From: Solanum dulcamara
Taxonomy: Eukaryota > Streptophyta > Magnoliopsida > Solanales > Solanaceae
Direction of reading: 5' to 3'
Assembly: GCF_947179165.1 (NCBI RefSeq)
Contig: NC_077248.1
Location: 14,787,256 to 14,851,255 of the forward strand
DNA length: 64,000 bases
The position numbers and the translations under genes were made by a program. Shown here piece by piece: positions 35,790 through 48,615 of the stretch (position 1 is the first letter of the stretch; the number at the start of each line of letters is the position of its first letter). The notes beneath the pieces were generated by a model, which saw nothing but the letters and a program-made list of their open reading frames with translations, had not been told where the DNA came from and did not search any database.

Positions 35790-38700
35790 GAGGCTTCCGT
35801 GGTCCAGGGTTTGGTGGGTCAATGACCTGGGGGCCCTATGATTGGTGTTGGTGGAGTACATCAAGCGATAGCTCAGTATATTCCTGTAGTTACAATGATA
35901 GACGATGAGCAGCGTCGATATGAGAGGTTCCTAAAGATAGACCCACTACAATTTCAGGGTGGGAAGACTGAGGATGCACATGAGTTTCTGACTATGTACA
36001 GAAAGTTATTAGAGACAGTGGGTTTAGCTAAGACACGTGGAGTTTGTTATGCTACACTTCAGCTCTATGGGCCAGCTCAAGAGTGGTGGAGGGTGTATTT
36101 GAGTGCCAGGCCAGTGGGGTCACAGTAGGTTACTTGGGATGAGTTTGCTACTGTCTTTTAGGACTATTTTATCCCTTATAGTTTGAGGGAGGAGAGTTGG
36201 TTACGGTTCAAGAATTTGAGGTAGGATAGTCTCACAGTTGTTGAGTGTGAGACCCATTTCTATCAGTTTTTGATACATTCTATGGTCGTCATTCTTGATG
36301 AGATGGAGTAGGTTTGCAGATTTGTGCAAGGATTGACTTATTCCATCTGTATAATAGTGTTCTGAGCTGCCCGAGAGAGGGTTTTCTTCCAGTCCATCAT
36401 GGGTGCCACTAAGGAGGCAAAGTTAATAGAGAGAGAGAAGTTTGGGGACCTCAAGAGGTCTCATGATTTGAGTCAGTTTTTGGATACCTTATCTGAAGGT
36501 AGGGGTCCTTATAGGAGGTGGTACCTTCCAGCATAAAGAACCAGTTCACACATCTATGCCATCTTTCAAGAGTGGCCAAACACCTCATGGGACCTATAGT
36601 TCGGGACAAAGTTATCAGGGGTCATAATAAAGACTAATAAGTCGAGGTGGTTATGCAGGTTCTTTAGGTTCATCACAACAGTTTTCACATGGGAGAGCTT
36701 ATTACACCTGTGGATATATAGACCATCTTTCATGGTAGTACACATCTTAGGGTCAAGGGGGACCCCAACCTAGTTCTTTAGCCCTAGTCAGAGGACCAGC
36801 ACCGCTGATTAGAGATTGAGGTAGAGCTCAGACTAGTAGGTGTGGTCTTACTCCTGGTAGGGGTGTTAGCGGTGCTATAGTTCCATAGGGAGGTGATAGA
36901 GGTACCATGCAGGCTGGCAGTGGTAGGGGAGCTCAGTGCTATGCTTTTTTAGGGAGGCTCGAGGCTGAGGCTTTTGATACAGTTATTATAGGTATCATTC
37001 TAGTTTGCCATCGACCTGCAGCAATGTTATTTGATTTGGATCTACATTCTCCTATGTGTCTACCTATTTTGCATTCAATTTTCATTTGGCCTATTATTGT
37101 ATACCTATGTCTATTTATGTTTCTACACCTGTGGGTGAGCTTTTAGTGGTGGATTGAGTGTATCGATCTTATCTTTTTTATTTAGCCGGGTATGATACTA
37201 GGGCAGACATAATCATTTTGGGGATGGTAGACTTTGATGTGATGTTGGGTATGGATTGAATTTTGCCTTATCGTGTTATTCTTGATCACTATGCTAAGAC
37301 TGTGACTTTAGCATTCTCTGGTGCCTCGTGAGTTAAGTGGAAGGGTACTAGTAGTTCCTATCCTAGCAAGGTGATCTCCTATCTTTGCATTTCGAGATTG
37401 ATCGATCGGGGATATTTATCTTATTTAGCCTTTATTCGAGATACTAGCATTGAGTCACCTCCCATGGAGTCCATTCCTGTGGTTAAGGAGTTTGCCGATG
37501 TTTTCCATACTGATCTTCCTAGAGTTCCTTCAGATAGGGATATTGACTTTGTCATTGACTTGGAGTCGGGCACTAAGCCCATATCTATTGTACCTTATTA
37601 TATGAATCTGACAGAGTTGAAGGAATTGAAGGACCAGTTATAAGATTTTTAAGTAAGGGGTTTATTTACCCTAGTGTGTCACCTTAGGGTGCACCAGTGC
37701 TGTTTGTGAAGAAGAATGGTGGGTCTACAAGGATGTGCATTGACTATAGGCAGTTGAACAAAGTGACTGTCATAAACAAGTATCCTTTTCCTTACATAGA
37801 TGATTTATTTGACCAGCTTTAGGGAGCGACCTTGTTCTCTAAGATTGATTTGAGGTTTGGGTACCATCAGTTGGGGATTAGACCGTCGGATATTCTTAAG
37901 ACAATTTTTTGGATTCGTTATGGCCATTATGAGTTTCTGGTTATGTCTTTTGGGCTAACTAACACTCCATCAACATTTATAGAGTTGATGAATGAGGTGT
38001 TTCATCCATATCTAGACTCTTTTGTGATTGTATTTATTGATGATATCTTGGAATAATCTAAGACAGAGGAGGATCATGCTTGTCATTTGATATCGGTGCT
38101 TCAGAAGTTGAGAGTGTAGAAGTTATATGCAAAGTTCTCTAAATATGAGTTTTGGCTTGATTATGTCGCATTTTTAGGGCACGTGGTGTCTAAAGAGGGT
38201 ATTAGGGTGGATCAGGCCAAGATTGATGCAGTTAGAGGTTGGACTAGGCCTATTTCTCCCACTGAGATCTAGAGTTTTCTGGGATTGGCGGGTTATTATC
38301 GATGTTTTGTACAAGGTTTCTCCACCATAAAGGCTTCTTTGACTAGACTGACTTAGAAGTTTGTAGATTTTCTTGGTCTGATGAGTGCTAGGTGAGTTTT
38401 CAAAAGCTCAAGATGTTGTTGACTATAACTCCTATTTTGACCCTACTTGAGGAGTGTGTGGACTTTACTGTTTATAGTGATGCCTTTGGAGTTGGTTTGG
38501 GTGGAGCATTAATGTAGAAAAGGAAGGTGCCTATGCCTCTAAACAGTTGAAGGCTCATGAGAAGAACTACCCTACCCACGACTTAGAGTTACTGACAGTC
38601 ATGTTTGTGTTGAAGTTATGGCATCATTACTTATATGGAGTGCATTGTGATGTGTTCACCGATCACCGGAGTCTTCAGTACATCTTCAGTTGAACACATA

Positions 38701-40422
38701 TGGCTTGAACTACTGAACGAATATGACATAACTATCTTATACCTTCCGGGGAAGTCCAATGTGGTGGGCTATGTATTGAGTAGAAAGGCTTCTAGTATGG
38801 GTATTCTCATAGTGATTAGTATTGACAGGAGGTCATTGGCTAGAGATGTTCAGAGATTAGCCAATAATGTTATCCATTTGTAGGTATCTGAGGATAGTGG
38901 AGGCTTTATAGCCTTCATTGAGGCACATTCTTCAGTAGTTGAGCAAATTCGAGAGTGACTGTGGGATTATGAGAAGTTGTGTCTTATTCGAGACAAGGTG
39001 ATACAGGGAGAATCCAAGAAGGCTAAGCTCGATTTAGATGGTGTTCTGAGAATTGAGGGTAGGATTTGTATGCCCAAGATGGGTAATTTGATTAGGTTGT
39101 TTCTGGAGGAGGCCCACTATTCTAGATATTCTATTCACCCGGGTGTGGCGAAGATGTACCATGACCTTAGCCAACACTATTGGTGGTGTGGATAAAAAGG
39201 GACATAGTTGAGTTTATGTCCAAGTATTTGACCTGTCAGCAGGTCAAGTGTGAGCACTAACGGCCTGGAGATGTGAGTCAGAGGATGCCCATTCCCACTT
39301 GAAAGTGGGAGAGGATCATCGTGGACTTTGTTGTGGGTTTACCTCTCATCATGGGTGGTTAGGATTCTATATGGGTGGTTGTTGACAGACTGACCAAGTT
39401 TGCTCCTTTCATTCTGGTTTGGGTGAAGTACATGGCGGAGAAGCTAGTCCAACTATATATAAGTTAGATTGTTCGGCTTCATGGTGTCCCAGTATCTATT
39501 ATTTCAGAACGGGGTTCATTATTTACTTGTCACTTTTAGCGGGCATTACAAAATAGGTTGGGTACTAGGCTTGATATATGAGTACAACTTTCCATCCACA
39601 GACTGACGGACAGTCCGAGCGAATGATTCAAGTATTGGAGGATATGTTTTGGGCCTGTGTTATTGACTTTGGTGCTCTATGGGATTAGTATTTTCCCTTA
39701 GCGGAGTTCGCCTACAACAACAGTTGTCACTCCAATATTCAGATGGCCCTATTCGAGGCATTGTATGGTAGGCGATGTCGATCTCCTATCGGGTAGTTTG
39801 ATTTAGCTGAGATAGATTCTCTAGATACGGATTTGCTTAGAGATGCCATGTAGTAGGTTCGTATAATCTAGGATAGGCTCGTGACTGCCCAGATTAGGCA
39901 TAAGACTTATGCAGATTAGAGAGTTTGACCTTTGAAGTTCATGGAGAGTGACTATATTTGGCTCCGAGTGTCGCCCATGAAGGGCATAATGCGGTTTGGA
40001 AAGAAGGATAAGCTTAATACTCGATTTATTGGCTCATTTGAGATTTTGGTGCGAGTGGGAGAGGTGGTATACAGATTGGCCTTGCTAGCTATCTTGTCAG
40101 ATGTGCATCCGGTATTTTATGTTTCCATTCTCCGGAAGTATGTTCTGGATAAGTAATATGTGATTTCCCTTGATTCAGTGGAGTTGGGTCCAAATTTGAC
40201 ATTTTAGGAGGAGCCCACAACCATTCTTGACAGGCAGGTCCATAAGCGTAGGACCAAGGAGATGGCTTCAGTGAAGGTTTAGTGAAAGCACTGTACAGTT
40301 GGAGAGGTTACTTGGGAGGCAGAGTCCGATATGCATGCTCGATATCCACAACTCTTTAAGACTTCATGTACTTCCTTTTACTTTATGTTCGCGGATGAAC
40401 ATTGTGTTTTAGTGGTGGATGA
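35790..40422 (+). pseudogene. Ty3/gypsy chromovirus gag-pol (plus), heavily decayed
   Basis: Gag at 35838-36128 (YERFLKIDPLQFQGGKTEDA, YGPAQEWWRVYL), continuing out of frame to about 36500, with a degenerate zinc knuckle (YTCGYIDHLSW) near 36700. Protease remnant around 36950-37350. RT: 37371-37643 (RDIDFVIDLESGTKPIS), [19 protein letters not shown] at about 37730, [19 protein letters not shown] at 37832 and the catalytic VFIDDIL at about 38030. RNase H 38450-38700. Integrase zinc finger 39100-39260 (YSRYSIHPGVAKMYHDLSQH, CQQVKCEH). Integrase core at about 39300-39800; the catalytic SDRG motif reads SERG near 39510, so the second Asp looks replaced by Glu. GPY/F-like and chromodomain part 39932-40350. 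Many TAG stops, consistent with G-to-A and C-to-T decay. The 5' LTR is absent. Confidence 0.87.
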
Positions 40423-40580
40423 TGTAATGATCCTGAAGGTCATTTTTGAATTTTTTTTGTGAAATGACTATTTTAGCCCTCCCTTTAGATGCCCCGAGTC
40501 GTTTTTGATTATTATCGAGTGTTGGTTTTGGGAAAGTTCTATGAAAAAGTTGGGTTTTGAAAATTTTGAGGTTTTATAAG
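40423..40580 (+). repeat. 3' LTR of the plus gypsy element, first part
   Basis: LTR start TGTAATGATCCTGAAGGTC follows the purine-rich GTGGTGGATGA after pol. The LTR is cut at 40580 by the poly-A end of an L1 LINE and resumes at 46903. Confidence 0.85.
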
Positions 40581-41174
40581 CTTTTTTTTTTTATAAATAG
40601 ACCTAATCTAAGGATCTCATCCATCGTGGCGGTCAGGGGTTGAGCCACACACCCCCATGCCTTAACATAAATATAAAAATAAATATACAAGGAGAGGGAC
40701 ATAAATCTTATCTCTGATCCTATAGTGGTTCATAAATTGGCTATCTTACTATGGGTAGCCAACTCATTCCCAATACTTGAAATTTCCTAGTAACTATGAA
40801 CCTAAAAGAGAGGACTCATCTCGATATAAAGAAACTAGGAAAGCATAAATAAGGGAGACTATCCCTTTACAAGAAAAGGAAAATCATATGCCCTATAGGT
40901 CTTTCTTTATAATAACTTTAGATCGTAGATCAAGGGATAGCTATGATGAAATAGTAACACCAAGCCAGTATGGTGTGGTCCCAACACTGTAGTCAAACCA
41001 AATCATAAAACAATCAAGGCGGTTCTTTAATTCTCTTAGTCTTCCTTTGTCTGAGATTTGCCAAACCAAGCTTGTCTGTCCTGTGTAGTCCTCTGATTTG
41101 TATAGGCAGGTCATGGATATAAGTAAACTGAACATCAACAAGTGTGGTATGGCTATGTTTGTACAATGCATCAG

Positions 41175-41696
41175 CTATTGCATTGCCCTCTCTATAGATA
41201 TGACAGCAAGAGAAGGTATGAAGCTGACGTATGGTGTCCTGGAGTCTGGTAAAAGCATGATGAAGATGCCAGAGGGGTGTGATACTACCCCAATCCAGCT
41301 GACTAAAAGCTCTGAATCAACCTCAATAGTCACCCCTGGGTAGCCATTATCAAGACACCAGGCTATTCCAATACAAGCCGCTTCGAGCTCGGCTTGATTA
41401 TTGGTACTGACCCCTAAAGGGGAAGAAAAAGCATGAATGAGGTCTCTATAGAAGTATCTAATAATACCTCCTGCTCTAATTCTCCCTGGGTTACCAAGAG
41501 CACTACTATTAGTGTTGAGTTTTACTAGTCCAGGAAGAGGTCTAGAGCAATAAACTCTTGTGAATCTGATCTCGTGGATACACGACTCCACTCTAGCACA
41601 TAAATGTCCCCAGTCAGAAGGCCAGTGAAAACAAGGGTAAGTCATCTTCAAAAGCTTGTAGACATCACTAGCTATACAAAATTTCACCCTTAGCAA
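41175..41696 (-). pseudogene. LINE RNase H domain
   Basis: A 173-residue open piece. It carries the plant RNase H/RVT_3 pattern: VKLNTNSSALGNPGRIRAGG, NNQAELEAACIGIAWCLDNG and IEVDSELLVSWIG. The first catalytic Asp expected in KLNTD/NxDG reads Asn (KLNTNSSA), so this copy has probably lost activity. It is the C-terminal domain of LINE ORF2. Confidence 0.85.
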
Positions 41697-42479
41697 ATTA
41701 GATTATTTGGAACCATACTTTACCGCGCACCTGTTCTTCCAAAACTTCCAACAAATAAAGATAGAGAGCGATCGGATTTATAGTTGATAAGGCTCATTAC
41801 TAGCCTTCTGAGTCCACCAATGCATAAGAAGGGTTCTAAGGGGTTTTGTTTCGTGTCTAAAGCCCATCGTAAGAGAAAAGAAATTCCAAACAACATTTGC
41901 AAAATTCCTAGAAACAAAAACATGTTGCACATCCTTATAACTAGTGACAACAAACACAATTTGTTTCCACTTTTGAGTCAAAAACAAGAACCCTGGATGC
42001 AATAGGAAGCTTATTACTCAAAGCCCTCCAGAGAGTAAAAGATCATTTAAAAGGAATATGTTTCTTCCAAGTCATTCTATTGATGAAAGTGGTCTGTCTA
42101 GAAATTCGCACTACACCCCATGTTGAAGGACAAGTGAAATTACCAGATGTAATAGCCTTCCTATAAGGCTGATCCTATCTATTGGGTTAAAACTGAATAT
42201 GAGTGCCAATAATAAGATCAACCAAGTGATGTTGTAGCAGCTGCCAAAGTCGAAGAATCCTTCATTAACCATGGTCAAGGAAATCCAAAACTATAGCCCT
42301 ACCCGATCTTCTCCGCAATATTATGTGTGTAGCTAGAGGACCAATACCAAGCCAATTATCCCACCAGAAATTAGAACTTCCACAGTTGATTTTTCAAAGA
42401 ATATTCTCCTTAGCCTGCTACCTGATAGTCGTGACATTCCTCCATTTATGAGAGTCTCTATTGTTGTATCTTTTTTAAA

Positions 42480-43666
42480 TCAGGTGGGAGCCTGACAATA
42501 TTTGGCCAAAAGAAATTCTCTCCAAAGAGAGTTCTTGGTTCTGAAGTTCCACCATTGCTTGAGTTCTAAACATTTGCAAATATCATGAATCTTTCTAAAA
42601 CCAACTCCTCCTTCATCGCATGGATTGCATAAGTTACTCCAAGAAACCCAATGATACCTCTTCCTTCCATTTTTAGCACCACAAATGAAATCCGTTGTCA
42701 CCTTTTCAATCTCACCAAATCTAGTTTTAAGAGAAGAAATTGAGCTTAGAAGATGCATCGAAAGTGACTGTAGAACACACATGATAAGAGTAGCCTTTCA
42801 ACCATAGCTAAGCATCTTTGTCTGACACCCAGTGATCCTACCAGTTACTTTGGAAATAATATCAGAGTAATGAACTATCCTTTGTCTCTCAATATAAAGA
42901 AGGAACCCAAGATAATTGATTGTAGATTCTTTTTGAGAAAAACCATTGATCGCTTCAATAAAAGCAACAGTAGGAGGGTGCGCACCAGTAGGGACCATGA
43001 AATTACTTTTACTTCTATTAATAGGCTGACCAGAACATCCTTCATAGTTAGTGAGAGTCTGCATAACTAACTCAAGCGATCTCTTTCTACAAGAGGTGAA
43101 AATAATGACATCATCTGCAAAACTAAAGTGATTAACATAAGGCCCTTTATTTTCCATATAAAACCCATGGAAAAACTGGTTGTCAATAAGTTGTTCATCA
43201 TCCTGGAAAGTACTTCTGCGTCTAAAATAAATAGGACAAGAGCAAGTGGGTCACCCTGGTTTAAACCTCTAGTAGAGTGGAAAAAACCATATCTAGTACC
43301 ATTCACAATCATAGAGTACCAATTATTAGCTATAGTCCTCCAAAGCATGTCTATAATAACTTCACAAAAACCCATTCTTTAAAGAAAGAGGCAAGTGTAT
43401 GCCCAAGAAACTCTATCATAAGCTTTGGCTGTATCAAGCTTAATGACCACATTTCCTCCGATGTTTTTCTTCTTAATACCTTGAACCACTTCCTGAGCAA
43501 GCATGATATTCTCTGAGATCCTATTAACAAAACTAGATTGGTTTTCAGAAATAAGACCAGGAAGGATAGGAGAAAGATGGAGACAAATAAACTTTGAAAT
43601 AACCTTATTGGTGAAGTTACTCAAACTAATCGGTCTGAACTCAGAAACGTGATTTGTGGACTCCAC
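42480..43666 (-). pseudogene. LINE reverse transcriptase
   Basis: RT pieces in several frames: FRPISLSNFTNKVISKFI (43379-43666), KLDTAKAYDRVSW, RGLNQGDPLALVLFILDAEV (43067-43375), then NHFSFADDVIIFTSCRKRS (42798-43157) with the catalytic Asp pair at about 43110-43115, and a thumb-like piece at 42480-42782. Frameshifts separate the pieces, and a stop occurs before the final part. Confidence 0.87.
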
Positions 43667-44463
43667 ATTGGGTATCAGAACTAAACAGGTATGTGAGAAG
43701 TATTTTGGAAGAGAGGTACAAAGAAGAAAGATCTTATCACAACAAGGAGGTCCATTTTAATGATGTCCCAATAAACTTGAAAAATATTTGCATTCATACC
43801 ATCTGGCCTTGCTGCATAGTTGGGATTCATGGAGAAAACCACATTTTTAGCTCCTCCAAATCTGGTATAGCAATCAAGGTATCATTTTGCTCATTTGTGA
43901 CAAGAGGTAGGATGCAAGTTAATAGATCTTCCCTAATAAAATATTTTTGATCTGTAAACAACTCTTGAAAATGGTTACAAGCAGCCATAGCAATATTAGC
44001 ATCACCCTGAATCCAAGCACCTGTATCATCTTGTACTTTATGAATAAAAATATATTTTTCTACCCTGGATAAGATCATAAAAGTAGCTAGTGTTGGCATC
44101 TCCATATTTAAGCCAATGTAACTGTGTTTTTTGTTTCAAGATAGACTCTTCCAACTTAAGGAACCTAATGTATTCAATATTTAGGACACGTAAAGAAGAT
44201 CTATATTGATCACTGTTAGTTTGCATATACTTTTCCTCTGCAAGTCAGACAGCTTATTCAAATTCTTTAACCCGAGCAAAAATATCCCCAAACTCACTTT
44301 TAGATCATTTGCTAAGTGTAGTACTGAGTCGCTTCAATTTCTGGTGAAAAATCCACATCGGATTCCCTTGAATATCATGGTCCCAACAAAGTATCTCTGT
44401 ATCCATTAAAGTCGGATTATCAACCTAATGGTGAAGAAGTTTGAAATATTCGGTGATAGTCTC

Positions 44464-45158
44464 CTATCGATCAGTCATCTCCACTAGAAAAGGGCAGTGA
44501 TCTGAACCTACAAATGACAAATGTGTCAGTGTAGTGAGAGGCATTTTATAGAGCCAGTTATCATTTATCATAGCCTTGTCAAGCCTCTTCCAAATCACAT
44601 CATTCGGACTTCTCCTGTGGGAACAAGTAAAAGTAGTTCCATGATAACCTAAGTCAATCAACTCACATTGCTCAATCATGTGAAGAAACTCATAGCTATT
44701 TTTCATTCTATACAAGACACCCCCAAGCTTCTTCTCTGGAGTAGTGATAACATTGAAGTCTCCAATAATACACCATGGACTAGTAGTATCTGATCTACGC
44801 CTAAGTGTATCTCAAAGAGGAACTCGGAGATTATCTCAGCACTTAGCATAAATAAAAAAAATAATGAAACTCTATGCACATGCTAAATGTCTAAACTCAC
44901 AAGTCACATATTGGTCTTCCGAGCTTAGAAGAACACCATTAGTGTTATTATCCCAAAAAATCAAATTTTTTCATTGTCATTACAGATTGATTTGTGCATT
45001 TTCAAGTAGTTAGTGAAGATATTAATATGTGTGTTATTAGAAAAAGGCTCAAGGATGGTAATAAATGAAAGTTTATGAATCTGTTTGAGAGATTTAAGTC
45101 TCTCTAAAGCACCAAGGGTCCTGATGCCCCTTGCATTCCAAATGAGTGTACTAACCAT
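44464..45158 (-). pseudogene. LINE apurinic endonuclease domain (ORF2 start)
   Basis: ORF2 probably starts at the ATG at 45158 (MVSTLIWNARGIRTLGAL, the usual plant L1 endonuclease start). The C-terminal part is at 44464-44715: ELIDLGYHGTTFTCSHRRS, then WKRLDKAMINDNW and the final SDHCPFLVEM. Frames are broken between about 44715 and 44960. Confidence 0.87.
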
Positions 45159-45327
45159 GAGGAAGTTTAAGTTTCTTCTTCTGTATGGTCCTGGTTGCTG
45201 GGGTACCAGTCCCAAAGCTTGGTGAAAACATAGAAGTACCTTGGGGTGAAAGACCCTGCTCATCCGTGAATTCAAGTTGTTCTTTTCCTTCTTCAGGAAT
45301 ATCATTTATTTCCTCTTCTGAAACAAT

Positions 45328-46850
45328 TTACATATACTCATCATCAATAAAATCTTTACTATTTGGAGTGTTCAGATTACACACCGCAAATATAAGATTC
45401 GAAGGTTTTGTAGCAATGTGAGTGGTCTGATCTTTTCCACTGTCTAACTGAGCCTTTGAATTTGGAACCAAAGTCTGAATTAGATCAATATCAATAGGAT
45501 CATTAGGATGATCATAAATAAAATGACCAACCCCTTCGGTAGAACACTGGTTCTCAACATTCACAATATCAATAGCCGTAGTGATCTGATCATCTGAAAC
45601 CCTAGTAGTCTGATTACTATTTTCACCTTGTCCAACAATTTTTGGTGAAGCTTTAGAATAGAAATTAGAAATCTTCTGATCATGTAATTCCACTTTCTTA
45701 TTCTAAGCCACTTTTCTCTTTTGAGCATTTGGCTTTGCTTTCTAAGGCTGACTCTTATGGGTAGGGCTAGTGGCTTTGGATGTAGCTGAGTGGGAAAGAC
45801 TTTTTCTAATAGGCTCTATGGGATTCTTCTGGCAATCATCCAAACCTCCAAAAACATCCTCCTGACCGTCATCCTCACTTCCTTCAACCAATAATTCATA
45901 ATTGGTAGCACATATAATGGGGTTGCCATAGGGAGTGAGAGTGGCAACATGCATAATGGGGTAGCCATGGAAAGGGGAAATGGCTGAACGCATAATGGGG
46001 TCTTCATGGAGAGAGGGAGAGAAGTTATTAGCAATAACCTAGTTTTTAGGAGAATCTCCTGCCTTTTGTGTTTATCTTGCCATTATATTTGTCTTGCCAT
46101 TGTTTTCTTAGTCTAGTTGTTGTGGAACTTGATTCTTTGGATTTTTTGGAGTTTGCTCTTTTGGATATTGTAGGACTTTCTCTTTTGGATTTTATGAGAC
46201 TTGCTTTATTGAGTTTTGTGGTCCTTGCTTTAGATTTTGTGGTGATTGTAGGTTAGTATAATCAATACAATAAATATATAAAAAGGAGAAAGAGACCATA
46301 CTTGGATCTTTAGATTGTTTTGGAGCTTTGATTCCCTTAGCTTTCCTAGCGGCCTCTTCTTTCTCTTTTTGTTTTTTCTTTTCTACATCTTTCTTCTTCA
46401 TATCACAAGGTAAGTGAGTGTGACCTTGGTGCTTGAAATAAGAGCAATAGAAGGGGATGTCTTCGTATTGTATGTCTTGCCAATGACCTTCCCCATTAAT
46501 ATCATCATCCTGGTTAAAACCAATCCAAACACTTTGGATCTGCGGCTTTATGATATCCATTTGGACTTTGGCCTTAGAAACACTTCCTTTAGATTTTTAG
46601 AGGAAAGTCGCATCCAAATGAAAGACTTGACCCACATCGGCAAGCAAATGAGCAACAAATTCCTTATAATAGCAATTCCATGGAAGTTCAGGTAGGAAAA
46701 TCCAAACCAAAATAATGGTAGTTTCATTATTTAGCGAGAAAGTCGGAGTCAAATGTGGATTCTCATGAGTTTACCATCAATATAGAGTCATTTACTATCC
46801 AACATAGTATATCTATCATGTTAATTATCCAAGTCAATGTAGATATGCCT
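45328..46850 (-). pseudogene. LINE ORF1 (nucleic-acid-binding protein) remnants
   Basis: 46192-46560 encodes VWIGFNQDDDINGEGHWQD, then YCSYFKHQGHTHLPCDMKKK, a zinc-knuckle-like motif of plant L1 ORF1 proteins in which the second Cys reads Phe, then a Lys/Glu-rich tail. 45328-45693 and 45742-45993 are low-complexity C-terminal pieces. Upstream, at 46600-46850, the remnant of the DUF4283-like part is unclear. Confidence 0.7.
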
Positions 46851-47449
46851 TGAGTTGAAGTGAGTAATCTTGACGGAATCAAAAAGTTCAACTTGACTAT
46901 TCATAAGCTTTAAGTGTTCAAATGTGGTATTTGGGGTCAACTGGAGCTATGAGTTTCAAAAATGAATTTTGGTCAATTCCAGCATCTTCGGAGTGTGGAA
47001 ATTAGTCTAAGAGAGTTTTCAGAATCTGAATTGGAATTATAACAAAGATTTGCGGTCTTGAGTTGGAAATTTGATAAATTTTAGGCCAAGGTTTCACTTT
47101 GGTCAACTTTCGGAGTTCTAATACTCGAAATAAAATTCTGATGACTCTGTTGGATTTTAGGGATGATTTTAGGTGTAGGAGTGACTTTGGTTGAATTTTT
47201 GGAGGCACCAAGCTTGTTTTGGTATTTTGGAAGCCGTAGTTAGTTTAATTGCGACTTTTCGAGTTTCGAGTCAAGGAGACCTCAATTTTGAATTCTGATG
47301 GTTGAGTTCGAAACATTAAAATTAATATGGTAACATGTAACATTTGTGTGCTCGAGGTTTTGAATGATTCCTGAGGATCAATTTTGGGACTCGATCTTAG
47401 TGTTTTTGCTGTGATTTGCTGTAGTCTGGTGTATTACCTTTTGCTCATT

Positions 47450-47600
47450 ACGATCGCGTGGTCCCTATTGCAATCACATAGTGGTACTTTCCTAAGTATC
47501 GCGATCGCATGAACTGCATCGCGATCGTGAGGGTCAATTAATGAGTTGATCCTCTAACTCATCGCGATCGCGAGGTATTTGTCATTGCGATCGCGAAGCA
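47450..47600. repeat. Scattered CGATCGCG motif cluster in LTR
   Basis: At least five occurrences of ATCGCGATCGCG-like palindromic words within about 150 bases, separated by 20-35 bases (TTACGATCGCGTGG, TATCGCGATCGCATG, CATCGCGATCGTGAGG, CATCGCGATCGCGAGG, TTGCGATCGCGAAG). This cluster is a known style in Solanaceae gypsy LTRs. Function unknown. Confidence 0.8.
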
Positions 47601-48509
47601 AAAAATATGTCTACATAGTCTCCCCAAATCGAGACTGACCTTATTTCACTATTGTTGGACATTGGGGAGCTCAGTAAGGCAAATTTTTAAGGGATTTCAG
47701 GGGAGATCATCGGGGTGAGGTCTTTTACATGATTTCATCATTTTCCATTTATCATTTGCTTATTTTAACTTGAATTTGAGGATTTCAATGGAGGAAATTA
47801 GGGTTTTTAAAAGAACTTGGGGCTTTTAATGCTTTGATGATTTTGAGCTCATTTTAAGACCAAATTCAATTTTATTTTCACTATTTTATTCCAAATACTT
47901 TAAGGATCATTTTATGTAAAAAAAATTGGATTTTCTGTTTGTTTTCTAAATTGGGTATTTCGAGTTTTTCAGATTAGATTTGGCTAGGTTTTTAAAAATA
48001 TTGATTTAGATATCGTTAGACTTATATTTCATTGAGTGCATATTTGAATAGATTATCTTGATTCAGAACGTCGACGTAAGGGTAAAGCTCAGATTCCGGA
48101 GTAGTTCCGAATTAAAAATCAAGGCAAGTGAATTTTTAAACCTTTGCTTAAGCTTGTAGGATCATATAATCATGTCTTATGTGTTAGGAAGTAATTGGTG
48201 ATGATGTGTTATTCAATTGAACTTAATAATGAATCATGGGGTAATAAATGGCAAATAAGATGATATAACATGTTGTGTTTGATATAAATTGTTCCTTGAT
48301 TTATTGTGAACATTTGAATATATATATTGAGTGATATGGTTAATGATATTAATATAATTGAGATGGTGTGTCTTGACTATATTAAGATGAATTATGTATG
48401 AATATGAATTTCATTGTACATTGCTATATCTGTGATTATGTTTGCATTATAGTAATTCTATGGCACCACTGAAATGACATACTTGAGAAATAAATGAGAA
48501 ATAGGGGAT

Positions 48510-48615
48510 ATGCCACGTGCTCCATGGTAGTATTCATGATGAATAGGGGTCGGACCACACGCTCTGTTGTAGGTATTATAAGAGGGGTCGGGCCACACGC
48601 TCCGTGGTAGGTTAT
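48510..48615. repeat. Short direct repeats in LTR
   Basis: Three imperfect units built on GGGTCGGACCACACGCTC and CCACGTGCTCCATGGTAG, about 45-50 bases apart. Confidence 0.7.

Larger units (their letters stand above)
40581..46902 (-). mobile_element. L1-clade LINE (minus), about 6.3 kb, inserted in a gypsy LTR
   Basis: The element ends on its 3' side in a poly-A tract (poly-T at 40581-40592). Its target duplication ATAAGCTT occurs at 40577-40584 and 46903-46910, where the gypsy LTR resumes. From 5' to 3' on the minus strand: ORF1 remnants with a zinc-knuckle-like segment (about 46900-45330), endonuclease (45158-44464), RT (43666-42480) and RNase H (41696-41175). The near-complete order suggests an insertion of nearly full length that later gained stops and frameshifts. 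Confidence 0.9.
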
